Below, one piece after another: positions 1 to 14,044 of a stretch of 64,000 bases of DNA (position 1 is the stretch's first letter; each line of letters opens with the position of its first letter). A program made the position numbers and the translations under genes. This DNA is from Setaria digitata (Eukaryota; Nematoda; Chromadorea; Rhabditida; Setariidae), in the NCBI GenBank assembly GCA_003640385.1, contig RCAB01000239.1, positions 31,566-95,565 of the forward strand, written 5' to 3'. The notes beneath the pieces are model-generated. The model saw only the letters and a list, made by a program, of their open reading frames with translations. It had not been told where the DNA came from and searched no databases.

Positions 1-993
<993 letters not shown>

Positions 994-2414
994 CACTCTC
1001 AATTTTTAATTGTGGGCCTGGAAAACCTGCAAAAAAAAAAATATTTTATGACAAAGGTTCTTCTCCGAAACTTTACAATGGAAAGGAAGTAACACAAACG
1101 TGATACCATTATTAAATATTGCAAACTCCGCTCTATGATTGTAATAATTTTCTCCTCCGAATTGCAAAACTTACACAGACAGAATGACTTCCACTAAGAA
1201 AAACACGCAACCGGTTTCAGTGAAATGTTATGAAAATACTTTTACTACCATTCCCGTAATATTTTAGTCCAGCAGTGTCTGGAAAGAGGGACCAATCATG
1301 TGAGATATGCTACTTTGAAAAGCTCCCAATTTGGATAATGGCAAAGCTTACAAGTTAAGCTAATCCAGAGTTTCCGAAGTACATAAATGCAAAACTTTTT
1401 AGGGCAAGCCAATTTTACACAGCCAGTCTTTTACCCGTAGAAATTACCAGCTAAAACTAAAAGCTCAGTACAACTCAAGTACAAACATAGAAGTATTCCA
1501 CGTCTACCAAGAGGCAGTATAATCGGCTAAGAGAAAAGTGACCTTACCTACAGGTACAATTACCAAACATCCCACAACTACGGAAGCAATAACCTCCTAC
1601 TAGTAAGAACCAGAACTAGCATGTGTTACAATGATACAGCTAGTAGGGACGATATGCAACTTGACAACTTTTGCATATGGAACAACCTGACATACACGCT
1701 AGTCACTTCTCCGTTCTTCTAGGGTAACATTTTTTTTAGCCCGTACCTTTATATCATCGAATAGTAAAGCTACTGCATTATTCGAGGTGCTCATTTAGAC
1801 CGAACTGAAGTTTACGTGAATTATTAGACAGGAAAGATGTAACTTCCTTCTCGACAGTCAACACTAAGGTAACTTGCTATATTCAGATTTTAAAGAAATC
1901 AATTCGTATTCAAAATATCATGTTGACAATTTTTTACAGCCAATAGTTCTGTTGTTGTCATGTGAAGTATATAAAGATTACATTAAGTAACAGATAATGT
2001 TATTGTAAAGATCAAGAAGTTCTGTCGGTATTACTCACTGATGCATGACCTTCTAGAAGTAACGATTTCAAGCAAATGATTGGTCATAGATTGAGTAACT
2101 CGTGAAAATGGCTTCCATAATGCATAGGTTATAGGGGATATTTTGAAAACTATTTGAAATAAACTAAGAAATTCGGTAAATTGAACTATCCACATACTTA
2201 GTTACTCTTCAGTGTTTTTCCATAGTCAAATTCTTCTGCGTTAGATAGGGAATATATACGATATTTACTTCCCAGTAATACACAGGAAATATATATTCAT
2301 TTTATCCAACTAATGCGCACTAGCGGATCTTTAAACAACAAAACAGTATTACTTTCTTACAGAATAAAATTCTATACAGAAATTAAGAAATTCAAGATAA
2401 ATACATTTTTACCA
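994..2414. other. Intergenic stretch between ISCA1 and rps-30
   Basis: No reading frame or RNA gene is recognisable on either strand. Base composition is less AT-rich than the intergenic DNA further right, and long homopolymers are few. On the minus strand a poly-T tract ending in CAG (acceptor AG at 1028-1027) precedes the rps-30 start and is the probable spliced-leader acceptor, giving a 33-base leader at 1026-994. The stretch also holds the 3' untranslated region of ISCA1. Confidence 0.5.
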
Positions 2415-3486
2415 TCATATACTAAAGCTTTCACCACACCCACATGTACTTTTTATATTTGGGTTTCGAAAAATGAATTCGGCTGAGAGACGATCTTCCA
2501 TATAATCCATTTCACTACCTAGTAAAGTTAGCTGCGCTTTCGGATCAATCCATAAACGAACTCCATCCTAAAAATTAATCTGACATTAAATTCCATTCGC
2601 AGAAACAGTGATTTTCATTAAAAAGAAAGCAGTAAAGCGAAGAAAAACTGGAAACATTAAACCGATAGACTTTATTTTAATTAAAAAAATTAAATCGATT
2701 AATAGCCATTAACAAGACCGATTGTGAAAAGTAAACCAATCAGGAAAAGTTTGGTTCCCCATATTCTAAGCAATTCATTCTAACAAATAATAGGACAGCG
2801 TCATCACTTACTTGCACAACTTCTTCATCAAATTTTGCCTTGCGCTCAGCATAATCGAGAGTGTACGTCAACCCATTACAGCCACGCTGCCTTACGCTTA
2901 TCTGCAACAAATGAATATTTTTTGATTTTCTTTATGAAGTATACGTTCAACTATTTTCAAAATAAAGTCCTGAAAGAAATCCCCACACTTCTGATGAATA
3001 ATGTTATCTCAAGCCTTTACTATTTGAAAAAATTTTAAAGAGAACTTTTAACATATTATTTGAAAATAATGCAGGTATTCCATCATTTGCCCTCACACTT
3101 CTCCATCTAGAAGAAAATGTCTGTCAACAGGTTTTTCTAAATTTCCTAGAATTAAATGTCATCAATACTCCAATGATCAAAATTTCTTATCTACAAGGAA
3201 TTTAATCTGAATCACTTTAAATAACCCAGTCTCAGCTTGTCTAAAATTTTTAACGTTGATCTCTAGATAGGACTGTCACAATACAATCGTATTACACTAT
3301 TACCATCTGTCTAATACAGAAATAAAAGAAAAAAACTTTTAGAGCTATCATTTCTGGCCGCTTGTCAAGCAGATATTTCACACGTTTCACAGCTTCAGGT
3401 GTTAATGATAATGCAGTCTTTGATGGTAATCCACGAACTGTAGCTTTGATAACGCGAGCTGCCGTACCAGCATGTCGCGAAGTCAT
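2415..3486 (-). CDS. isca1: Iron-sulfur cluster assembly 1 homolog, mitochondrial (A-type, HesB/IscA family)
   Basis: A-type Fe-S assembly protein acting in mitochondria, where its family helps mature 4Fe-4S proteins. Three exons (3486-3337, 2901-2812, 2567-2415), all phase 0, give a complete protein of 130 residues, the usual length for ISCA1. The N-terminus is rich in Arg, Lys and Ala without acidic residues, fitting a mitochondrial presequence. From about residue 25, ALSLTPEAVKRVKYLLDKRP is the conserved family start. The three cluster-binding cysteines are visible: C58 in VRQRGCNGLTY, and C122 and C124 in the C-terminal TCGCGESFSI. LTLLGSEMDY is the expected core. The start is the ATG at 3486, in frame with the presequence; an acceptor-like TCTTCAG (AG at 3555-3554) upstream could mark a trans-splice or 5' UTR intron. 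It lies 680 bp downstream of TDRD3 on the same strand. Confidence 0.95.
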
Positions 3487-4165
3487 AAGCTTCCAGGTTG
3501 ATTTCCAACAGTTTCTCAAAAATAGTAGCGGAATTAGCAAGAAGTGATCTTCACTGAAGAGATATTTGTCACTGGGACCATTAATCCTTGCAATTTCAAA
3601 ATACTGAAATATATTAACAAAAAAATCGAAATCTGAAACAAGACGGCCTAACAGTTTGGAAGTTTTTCACCATGGAAAAATAATTGCAAAAGTAGAACAA
3701 CCCTAAGTAACAGCAGTAAATTTCAAAATTACGCAAATAATATCGTTTTTATTTTAGAAAAAAAAAAAATGAAGAAATACTATTTTATAAATAGAATATT
3801 CTTCGGTGAAAGAAAACAATTCACACTAAACAGAAAGATACAAAAAGCCTTTATTGATATAAAGTTATATTACAGTTGAAAAACACGTGAAAGAAAAGGA
3901 ATTGTTCATCCTGTTAGTTGCTAACACCGAAAATGACATACGCATCACCAATAAACATATGAACGAACCCATATTTGCCTATGGAATTTCGAAAATACTG
4001 AAAGCCAATTAATCGTTGAATACTAGAATTCTCTCACCATAAGGTGGGAAAAAATCGACAAAGCTTTAACAAATTTATACCATTTTAAGACAGAACTTGG
4101 AACCACACTCCTCAATAAGCCAAGTTCCATAAACAATGATCGATTATTTACAAATAAATGAAATC
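3487..4165. other. Spacer between TDRD3 stop and ISCA1 start
   Basis: A 679-bp gap between two minus-strand genes, with no open frame of note. It contains the TDRD3 3' end and, near 3555, a CTCTTCAG acceptor ahead of ISCA1. The distance is compatible with either separate promoters or a spaced nematode operon. Confidence 0.4.
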
Positions 4166-7100
4166 TCAAAATGTTTGAAAAGGCAACAGTACTCCAACAG
4201 GCACACTGCTTCGATTCCCATATTCGTCGTATTCAATGGTACACATATCAGCCGGACCCATCGATACCAATGTTGATGGGTAAAACTGCAAAATTACAAA
4301 TTAATCACATACTTTTTTTTTGAGATAAATGGGCCGGCAAAGAGCAAATATTTGAATAAAAATTTGTTTCTAGAAGGATGCTTTCTTACCAAATATACTT
4401 AATCAATAACCTCTAATAGACTAAAGATGAAGCCAAGTAACGCATAGTAACAATATTTAAGTGCTATAGAAATATAAGAAAAAACACATACTTGTCCGTC
4501 GCTCCACGGTGCAAGGCACTTGTCGCCGATCTTCCAAGTCGGCATCCCTCTATTCATCACCATATTATCGAAAGGTTGCTGCCGCTGTTGCTCGTACAAT
4601 GGTTGATAAACAGTATTCTGATGATAGTCATGATTTCTATTTCCAAAAAAAAGAGCTGATTGAGGAATTTTATGATCTTTCCCAGCATCTACTGGCTCAT
4701 TATCAGTTGAAGAGAGCTGTAATCCTGCCAACTCTGCAAAAATAAATGTAAATGATTAAGAATATATAAGAAAGGAAGAGCTCTCATATTTCTGCTTAAC
4801 AATATGATGAGATTTCTGCAACCGTGCTCATAAAGTAATTGATTCTCACAGTTAAGAATGTAACGGAACTATGCATCATATTATTTATAACAGCGAGATC
4901 AATTCTTGCACTTTTACTATTGCTCTCTTTCTAGTTTTTCAATCCTTAAATGCAATCTATTAAATATACTGTGGAATTCGTGTATCAGTTACGACTAAAA
5001 ATGTGGTACAGGAGGTAGAAGAAAATCTATATCGAGAAAATTGTTAAGCATAATAACCTATTCCGACCAAATGAATAAATGGTGAAAAAATCATCAGAAA
5101 CCTCTGTTTACTGCTACAACCGATTGATAATCGTCAACATAATTCGATCGAAATCCATCACTTGCTAAATTCGTCGCACAATTTCGTTCACGTTCCGGTC
5201 GCCAATTATGTTGTCTTCGATACCTATTTGAATTTGAAATTTCGATCGTACGTGAACCACCGCTGCTATCATGTTGCTGATTACGTGATCCTGATACCAC
5301 TCCTACAATATTCAGTTAGTTTGTATCAGGAAATAGATAAAGTGAACTAAAATGTTACATAGTCCTAAAAAATTACCTTTTTCAAACTTGTTTCTTCGTG
5401 TTCGATCCAGTCCTTGTATCTCGGCATTCTGCCTATTTATCTCGAATTGCTGCACCTTAAATTGAATTACCGTAATATTTGCTAATAATCTGAAAATTTT
5501 CTGACAAATTCAGCGTAAATTATTCTGTCTTTCCAAAATCAGTAATGTTATAAAGCATTACATGATGCAGAATAAAACTGAACCAAACACTTACATCCAG
5601 TAACAGATGTACCACAGACTTAGATGAAAAGCAAGATGAAGTATCTTAAGTAGGAAAAAATTTCAAGAAAACAAATTCATGTAAGAAATAAATAAACCAA
5701 TAACTATTAAATAAAAAGAAACAAATCAACAGAGCATGATAATTACAGAAGTAGCCTAACTGGTCTGTGTAGAATCGTGCTAACCTCTAAGTTTTTATCA
5801 CAGTTTTGCTGACCAAGAGGTTCATCTGGTAAGGAAACTTTTGACTGCACAAAGTCAAAAAGAGTCGGAGGATTCGATGGTCGACGAGCTGGAGACAAAT
5901 TTCTTGCATCGTCACGTCCAAAATGTCGATACTAAATTATTACTGAAGCATATTTCATTACGTGAAGAATTACAAGAGCATAATTCCAACCCGGAAATTT
6001 CTGAGTTTGAACTTTTTAGTTTACATTTCCCTTCTGACCTAAGGGAAATGTAAACTAAAAAGTTATTTTCTAAAAATTTTGAAATTAAAATCAGAAAGAG
6101 CTCTATTTTCTATAGTAGGTTTTGCTTTTACCATCGGTTCTTTCTTATTGCTATTGTTGTATGAGGTCGATGCAGAATTTTCCAATGGTTTTGGTCTCAA
6201 CTGAAAAAAAAAAGAACAGCTTGCTTAGTTAATCATTCTGATTAACGAAAACAGTGAGAAGAATAAAAAATAGGGTCCATCAACAATATAGCAGCTTCAC
6301 TCAGGAGATGAGGCAACATTTAATTCATATAATAATCAAGGACGCACTACAACAAAAGATGACTATGCATAAACATCAATGTAATACTTTTTCTTTTAAA
6401 TTATGCAAATTACCTGGCTCCGGGCAAATTTCTTTATGGAACTATTTTCGACGACCTGTTCAATTTGAGCTTTTCTTGCAGCACTGAAATCATCACCACG
6501 ATCGTCATTCGTTTTGTTGCTTAATCCATTGATTACATCATTCGCACGAAACATTTTATTAGTGGCATTAACCGGAAGAGCAGATTGTGGCAGTCGCTGA
6601 AAGAGAAAAATATAGAGTTCAAAAATTGGGAAAGACTGGAAAATTACAGAAAAATCGAAGAAATTCTTCCACAGGCTAAAGAAAAAATATATTCCTCACT
6701 TCTCCAATTATTAAATCCAAATTTTTCAGTGTTAAAGTATAGTAATAGAAACATTTTGATATCGATAATAAAAGAACGACAAAATTTTTCTTTTTTGCAC
6801 CTCATAGTAGAGAATGGATGATTGAACAACATTAGTTTATTCATAATTATGGATTCTGAACATGAGCTACACACAGCTGCAGCATAACATAGTTCATTAT
6901 AGTTCATATCTAAATCTCCGTACCTGTTTAGAAAATTGAATCCATTTAGGAGCACTGCTTTCCGTGGTTCGCATTGATTTCTGAAACCAATTCTTCAAAC
7001 TTCGGAGATGAAAGAAAAAAATTCAGTTATGAATTATATCACTACAAGAACTGTAAAAAATACTAAAACCTTTTCCAAATTCCACTTTTCAACCATTTTT

Positions 7101-8651
7101 TCAACACTGCCACCTAGTACTTGGCAGTTGGTTCCGTTGATTAGCAACATTCCGTTCTCAATTGGAATTCTTCCAGCTAAGCGTACTTTGGTGCCCGGTG
7201 GTGTTTCAGCACTAGAAACTATAACAGTGACGCAGAAGAAAAAACTGAGGAAAGGGAGAGAAAATGAAATAACCAATCTCTATGAGGAGATGGTTTTTCG
7301 TTTTTTGAGTACCTCGTCAATATGAAATGCAAATTTCAGATTTTAGGAATTAATCTCATCAGCAGCTAAACGAATTTGGAATTAGTAATTCAGAAGAAGA
7401 CTAATATTCCAGGTAACATACTTTAATTTCGCTATAGGCTCAAATTGTAATGCTTGAACACTGGAAAAACCATCGCTTAGTTGAACCTTGATTAGACCAT
7501 CGGTATGTGTTGCTTCGCTATACTTAGGATATGACACGTTGCGCGGTCTTACAACTTGAACGACCAGAGGTCCCTTAAGACCATATGATAATAGGGTGAT
7601 TAAAGTTACTTTGCATTCAATACCAGGAAATTTAAAATAGTTAATTTTGACATACATTGTGATCGTTAAGCCTTTATTCTATTCTACACTGCCCCACTAC
7701 AGCTAAGTTTTTAGTATTCTACTATCCCTCCCTACATTATGAATGCATACCGCTTTCCGAATCAACTGATTGAACCTCTCATTTTTTCACCAATAGAGGA
7801 AAACATCTGGCCATAACGAAATTCTATTCGTCTGTGATAAATACGGGTTGACTAAGAAAAACAAACTCTACAACAAGGGAAGTTATAAGACTGAGAAAAA
7901 ACTGCAATATCTTGAAAGATATCCAATATTTGGAAACAGCAAGAATGAACTTAACACACCTTAAATTCACCTAATTGTTTGTCGATGCGATCTGAAAGTG
8001 ACGGTAGAGCAAATTCACGCATATCAGCCTGAAATAGAAAATTTAACTAGCTACTTAACAAAAAACAGAACTTTTATTACAATCATCGGTTTATTTATTT
8101 CAGCTGAAAAGTCCAAAATGCCATTCACGTGTCTGTACCCGGGAGATGAACCTTTCAAAATGGTTATAAATCCATTAGAAATGAGGAATCCCGATACTAG
8201 TATTGCTCAAATTATAACCACATGCAGATATCATTTTTACATGTGGGATATGTAAATGAGCATCTACTTCTCGATTTTCAAACTTCTTAATTTGGACTAT
8301 GAATTATCATTTGGAATTAGTTGGGTGAAAGAAATAATCAGATTATTTGATGATGCATTCATCCCTATTCTATGTTCCTATAATTATATCCTTAATGTAT
8401 CCAATGCATTTTCTTCCTAAAATATGTTAGCAAAGCTTAAGTGTGCTATCGCCATCACTGATTCCCTTGAACGATAAACGAAGATGTGGAAAATTGCAAA
8501 ATAAAAGCGAGCCTACATCGAGAAGTTTCCTCTTCAACTTTTTAACGTCCTGGATTTTGGAAAGAGGTTCACCAATGAAATCACTCAACTGTTTTCCATC
8601 AATCGGCCATCCTTCACAAACCAATAACTCTTCCAGCGCATCACAACTCAT
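4166..8651 (-). CDS. tdrd3: Tudor domain-containing protein 3 homolog (OB-fold plus Tudor)
   Basis: The family partner of topoisomerase III-beta; its Tudor domain binds methylarginine marks on histones or RNA-binding proteins. Twelve phase-consistent exons: 8651-8517, 8028-7960, 7573-7422, 7211-7070, 6980-6924, 6596-6414, 6200-6132, 5931-5785, 5455-5377, 5302-5102, 4733-4492, 4285-4166, giving 531 residues. Residues about 65-166 form the RMI1/TDRD3-type OB-fold: GPLVVQVVRPRNV, IKVQLSDG, LNAETPPGTKVRLAG and QVLGGSVEKMVEKW. Residues about 477-525 are the Tudor domain, starting TWKIGDKCLAPW and including FYPSTLVSMG and IEYDEYGN with aromatic cage-type residues. The middle is low-complexity, with a conserved-looking PPTLFDFVQSKV near 289. 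I see no UBA domain. The start ATG lies two bases after an acceptor (CATTTAG), a likely trans-splice site. The exon 9 acceptor could be 5449 instead of 5455, and the exon 3 acceptor is weak. Confidence 0.9.
6010..6064. repeat. Perfect 24-bp inverted repeat with 7-base loop inside TDRD3 intron 7
   Basis: Arms 6010-6033 and 6041-6064 are exact reverse complements, separated by CTGACCT. The element lies within the intron between exons 6200-6132 and 5931-5785, so it would be transcribed. Stem length resembles a small-RNA hairpin, but it could equally be a mobile-element remnant. Confidence 0.9.
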
Positions 8652-10302
8652 TACTAAATGATAATTTTGATTAGTTCAACATTCAGTACTGGACTAACGT
8701 CAGATAAAAAGCTAACAGTGCATATCATATCAAAATTAACCATCATGTCACTTATCAACATCAACTGCGCATTGATGAAGTTCTTAGTTCATGTTGTAAA
8801 TGACACATGTCTATTAAAATTTAGAGAAAATATTAATGTCGAAATTTGACGAGAAAAAACGTCCCACAATAGGCCATCATAAAAAAGTAACGCATGGCTA
8901 ACCAAATTTTATTAAATATAATTAGTTACGAAGTGATTAGTTTCAAAAGTACTTCGAATATGATTGCGTACAACCAATAATAATTTTTTTGGAAGAAAAA
9001 AAAAATGATTAGTTTGACCTAGTAATTCAAATCTGTCATAGAACAAGTAAATGGATAATAGATCGATTCATTTCATTTCTGTGTTCACTGTGAATTATAA
9101 ATGAAGCATTAGATAAAAAAGAGACTAATTAAAATTCTCGGAGGAGTTTGTTCGCCTTATTCTTCAGACTTCTTTTAGTTAGAATCGGGAGAAAAAAAAA
9201 AAAAAAAACAACGATTAAACACTATACAAGGATTCAGAATCCGAGATTTCAACTTTCGAAAGTTCAGAAATGTAAAACGACTGGAGAAACCGGAAAAAAT
9301 ACTGCCTGCAAGCAATGGGAAACACAAACATGACGTGGAGAACGACCGTTACTTGAAGTGCGAATAAGTCGAAAGTGAAATGCAGATCCTGAAAAGAGAC
9401 ATTTTACGGTACAGTTTACTTTTATTGGTTAAAGAGAAACAGAAAAAAAACGGCTGGACCGGATGATCAGTTAGCAGTTCGCGAAGAAATAGCGGTTAAA
9501 TTTTAAATAAGAGATTGGGTTAGTAATCTCCAATTTCTCTCCTAGAGAACTTTGCCGAAAATTGGTTACAACCGGTAAATTTCGGCAATATCTGCGTCCC
9601 CCTCACCCTAGATCAAAACTTTTCGCACTATGAGCACAAACCTGATGTGAATGTCTCGATTTCCTGATCCGGTAGCGGCAGACTTCTTTCTGATGAAATA
9701 TCTGCGTACTAATCGACGGACTAATTAGTTCCTTAAATTTCCAACTGATTTTTTTTTTTTTTTTCTTCCAATTAACCTCACGAATTGATTTCTCATCACC
9801 AGCACATCTTATCTGATTTTCTGTTATCTTTTCAAACTTCATTCTCGACTAATTATCAGTATAAATCTTCTCCCTCCTATTCTCATTTCTATTTCTCCTC
9901 TCTTCACATCTCTTCCTCTGCACATTGGTTATTGTCTTTCTAAGTTTCTTAATAAGACTTACTTCACCACTCCCATGCTACTTCTCCTCATTGCTGCTGC
10001 TGAAACTTCACACTATTTACCTGTACCCTTTGCAGATCTAGTCGAAGTACCACTACATCGCAACTGAGTCAGTGTCCAGTGCATAGAATGCTTAGACAAC
10101 TTGGGAGTTCTAATGTAAGTTAGACAAATATTTCCAAGAGAGAGAGAGTTAGTCTGTATTAGCTCAGCTGAGTGTTCCGTAAACAAGACTGATCTAATAG
10201 TCGGAAAGGTATGTGATGATGAGCAAGTCCGTATATTAACCGTGATGTACACGTTTCATCTTCCATTTGTCTGATATTCCAGTGTTCGTTTTGATTTTCA
10301 GG
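8652..10302. promoter_or_regulatory. Divergent intergenic region between TDRD3 and NAA40
   Basis: 1.65 kb separates two genes transcribed away from each other, so both promoters are probably here. No gene is convincing. Poly-A (about 9192-9208) and poly-T (about 9750-9765) tracts and a short GA run near 10139-10148 are visible. The acceptor TTTTCAG at 10295-10301 ends one base before the NAA40 ATG, so either a 5' UTR exon or a trans-splice outron lies upstream. No distinct core promoter motif was recognised. Confidence 0.45.
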
Positions 10303-12457
10303 ATGAAAGCTGATGCAAAGAAGAAACTAGTAAAGAAAGCTACGAAACTGATCAATACTTACAGTGTTATCAATGATACTACACGTTTTGAAAACATTGC
10401 GAGGTTAATTTCATCCATAGATTGATAGTAATTTATGTTCTATGAAATAAACTTAGAGAGAGAGAGAAAGAAGAAAGAAGAATATTTTGTATAAATAATA
10501 TGCTTTCTTTTACTTCAAAATGATTTCTAATTAGTTTGCTTTCTGTCGAAGTTTTTTTTTTTATTAAAATAAAAATTACCATTAACCTATGGAATAAAAA
10601 AAAAAAAATGAATATTATTATATTTTAATTTTTTGATAATGAATTAGTAAATTTGTCTACAAATGTGAGTAAAGAATTTCACTTTTTTTTTTTTTTTTTT
10701 TTTTTTTTTATGACAACAATGAACTACAGTTGATTTTTTGTTCTTTTGGACAAACGTGATAAAAGAAAGGAAGTTTTTACGTTACTTAACTGTTTTCTTA
10801 CGGTAAATGCTTTTCTTTTTTTTTTTTTTTTGTCTCCTTATGATTGATGGTAATATTTGTTATTTAATCTCGAAGGGAATTTAATTTAAAAAAAAAAGAA
10901 ATAAAAATGTGTGTTTTTATTTATCGTCATGCATTTGTTATAGTAAAAATTAATTGTTTTTCAGTGAGAAGGTTCATTTTGTGTTTTCATGGGGAACACA
11001 TTTAAATGATGAGGAATTTGAGTGGATTTTCCAGTTGTTTGTCACTAATATGCATGCGATGTATCAAATCTCTCAATGGGGCTACGACGAGGTAAGCAAA
11101 AGGCAAGAACTTCGAGCTACTACATCCAGGTATTTGTAAAATACTCTTTGGTAGATAATTAAAAAATTAAAATACGTCGGGTACACTGAGAAAAGATAGA
11201 AGGGAATGACAAGCGTATTATTTTGAGGTTACATCGAAAATATTACTTCTTTTTTCTACTTAGTAGCTTAATCGGCTTCACCGCTAGTTGCTTTACTTTC
11301 CCTGTTGAAAACATATTCAAATTCAAGTTAACATTTCCATGATACAAGAAATAGTATGAAACATATGAGTATTGAATGAGGTTTGCGTTATTTTATACCC
11401 TATAGTTTTTATTGGACAATGTGTAAATATTTCTTGCAGATATATCATTGCGAAGAATGAAAGTGACAAGCGGATCGCATATTTACATTATCGTTTTGAT
11501 ATCGATTTCGAATTTGCGGTATTATATTGGTTAGCAAATACTGCTAGTTTTTAGGGATGTTGGATTATATCACATCACGTTATGGGTGCTGTCAAATAAT
11601 TGCAGTTTTTTTTTTGCTTTATTGCTACCTTATGGCAAAGATGCCACTATACAGTTAAACTTTGTTCCGGTGCTTTATCCATAATTAAAAGAGCTCGAGG
11701 GTTAAGTAATATAAAGCAATCAGAAGATGGAAATTCATTAGTTTCCGTAAATAATACACTTCTTTTGGAAGAATTCATGTTTACTTGTGATTTAACATTC
11801 ACTGTCATCATTATTGGGAAGCAGACTGAAATACATACATATAAGTTTAAGTGTTTGTTTGTGACGAAATTTCTTACTGAGCTGGAAATTATTTTGTTTA
11901 CAGTTACGAGATACAAGTGGAAAAGGAATATCAGATCAAAGGTATTGGGTCGGCTCTTTTGTCCGTTGCTGAATGTCTTGGGAAAAAGTAATTCTTTTCA
12001 TTTAAATAGATTTCTTTTTTTGAATAGAAGATAAGTGCTGTAGATCAGAATAAAATGTTTGGTTCGAAATAACGGAATTTCAGAATTTTAAAGAATGCGA
12101 AGTTCTCATATAATGGAGATCACTGTTAGGGTGAAAAATATTTAACGCACATAAGAACTCTCAGCATCCTCTCACTGTCTCAGTAACCTTAACATCGGCA
12201 ACTGATCAGTAAACGACTTCCACGAATATTATACTTCCAGTTACGTCTTACCATCATTCAATTTTCTTTTATGTAAGTTTTTAATAATTGCCTGGGATGA
12301 TGATAATTTCAGGATGTCGATGGACAAATTGATGGCTACAGTGTTTGCATTCAATGGAAATTCACTTGCGTTCTTCCACAAGAATGGCTTTAGTGTTGAT
12401 TCTTCATGTCCAGACGAGGGTGATTATCTGATTTTATCGAAACCATTATCTGACTGA
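10303..12457 (+). CDS. naa40: N-alpha-acetyltransferase 40 (NatD), GNAT family
   Basis: GNAT enzyme; known family members acetylate the N-terminal Ser of histones H4 and H2A using acetyl-CoA. Five phase-consistent exons (10303-10403, 10965-11129, 11440-11529, 11904-11987, 12313-12457) encode 194 residues. Diagnostic segments are FEWIFQLFVTNMHAMYQISQ followed by WGYDEVSKRQEL, matching the NatD signature around MYEQSEWGW, then HYRFDIDFEFAVLYCYEIQV, where the Tyr-Glu pair corresponds to the catalytic region of human NAA40. The acetyl-CoA P-loop Q-x-x-G-x-G is QIKGIG. KLMATVFAFNGNSLAFFHKN and a C-terminal DEGDYLILSK complete the fold. Lys-rich residues 6-15 correspond to the family's basic N-terminus. 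It lacks the Cys/His-rich tail of the 237-residue human protein. The ATG lies one base after an acceptor, typical of a trans-spliced start. Confidence 0.93.
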
Positions 12458-13820
12458 CGATCTCAACTGATATAATTTACCACTTCACTTTTGAAGAGAA
12501 ATCATTTATTTATTGCTTTTATTTGTTTATTTCATTTATTTACTGCATTTATTTTTCGGATTCTTTTATAATAATTAACATGATTTACTGTCAGTTGAAG
12601 AAAAAAGCAAGATGATGCAAATTTAATAGCTAATTGCAATTCTGAAAAGAAAAAAAAACAGTGACTTCAAACCCAAGTTACATAGCACCTGAAACAGGTA
12701 CTGCAGCATAAGTTTTCAAAGATTTACCGAGAAAAAAAAGAAAAAGCATGTCGTATATATATATATATATGACATGAGTGACTGTACAATGAACTGTCAA
12801 AAAAGTATGTAAAGAATATAACTATTAAATGATATCAAGACCCTCCTCCACTGCTGTGTTAAATAGGAAAGTTTCGGTTAGAACTGAATTAACTAAGGAT
12901 TGAAGTTACGCTTATGCTTAATAAGTGAATATGGAAGTATGAATCCTATTCAACTGGTAGTCATTTGAGTAGGTAGTGTTAGTTTTCATGTATATTTATC
13001 ATGACTGACTAAGACTGCATCATGTTTATAAAATAATGAATGTGATTTTCTGCAATTTAAGATTTGATTATATTTGGTAACATTTTCGTTTATTAAGTCA
13101 TTATTGGTTCGCATTTTTGCTCACTTCTATAATCTTTGGAATGCACTGATGATATTAATCTGTTTTATTGTTAGTAAAATCGAATGGTAATTGTGACACA
13201 GTGCACCTTATCAGTTTTCATCTGCATTCTAATCACAATTTTTCAATTTTCTCAATTATAATTTGAGCCGTTTGAAAACTGTAATCTGTGCGATTGGTAA
13301 TGTGACAGATAGTTTATGTTTCATAAAAGACTATCCTGTGCCTTTTCTCTTCATTACTTTTATTGTCTTTTTTTTTTTTTTTTTTTTTTATCAGTTCTAA
13401 AATGAAAATTTTGATCGATATGCTCTAATAGTTGCAGATAATGACGAATCCTCCCTCCTCTTACAAAAAAACAAAAATGAGGAAAGATTATTGCGCTACA
13501 GCATAGAAATAATTTTCAGTTACATGAATTTGTTCGGGAATTAACATACGTTCGAAAGCAATTTCGATATAACTTATATCAAAATTTTGGAGCAAATAAT
13601 GTATTAATGTTTGTTTGATCATAATGATAAAGTCGTAATTATCAGTTCAAATTTTGTTGAATACTGTTCCTGTGGACTACTGTAGCCTTTTATCGTATTG
13701 TTATTATTGGAAAATATATTTCGGATACCGTATCGTTGAAATATACAGTCGTTTGCTACAAAATTTTGATTCCATGACAGGATGCAAATTCTTCTTTGCT
13801 TTGCATCAACTTAACATGTA

Positions 13821-13887
<67 letters not shown>

Positions 13888-14044
13888 GTACATACACACA
13901 AATAAACACTACAGTATTTCCTCTTTAGGAATGAAAAAAAAAGAAAAGGAAAAAATTCCTAATTGCGAGGTTTCTGAGCAAAAGTCGACGGCTTATGTAT
14001 CGAGAAAAGTTCATTGTACCCGTTTGGTTACAGACCGAACCCAA
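12458..14044. other. Convergent intergenic region with dinucleotide repeats
   Basis: This lies between the 3' ends of NAA40 (plus) and the large secreted-protein gene (minus). It contains a short TA run at about 12756-12770, poly-T near 13369-13389, and the CA microsatellite listed separately. No gene or RNA feature was recognised. Confidence 0.5.
13821..13884. repeat. (CA)n microsatellite
   Basis: Roughly 30 CA units with one early interruption, followed by a degenerate tail to about 13900. It lies just past the 3' end of the minus-strand gene. Threonine/histidine frames through it are artefacts of the repeat. Confidence 0.97.

Noticed and set aside
11600..12034. 144-codon plus-strand open frame
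   Set aside because: It spans an intron of NAA40 and exon 11904-11987 in another frame; the NAA40 frame is clearly the coding one.
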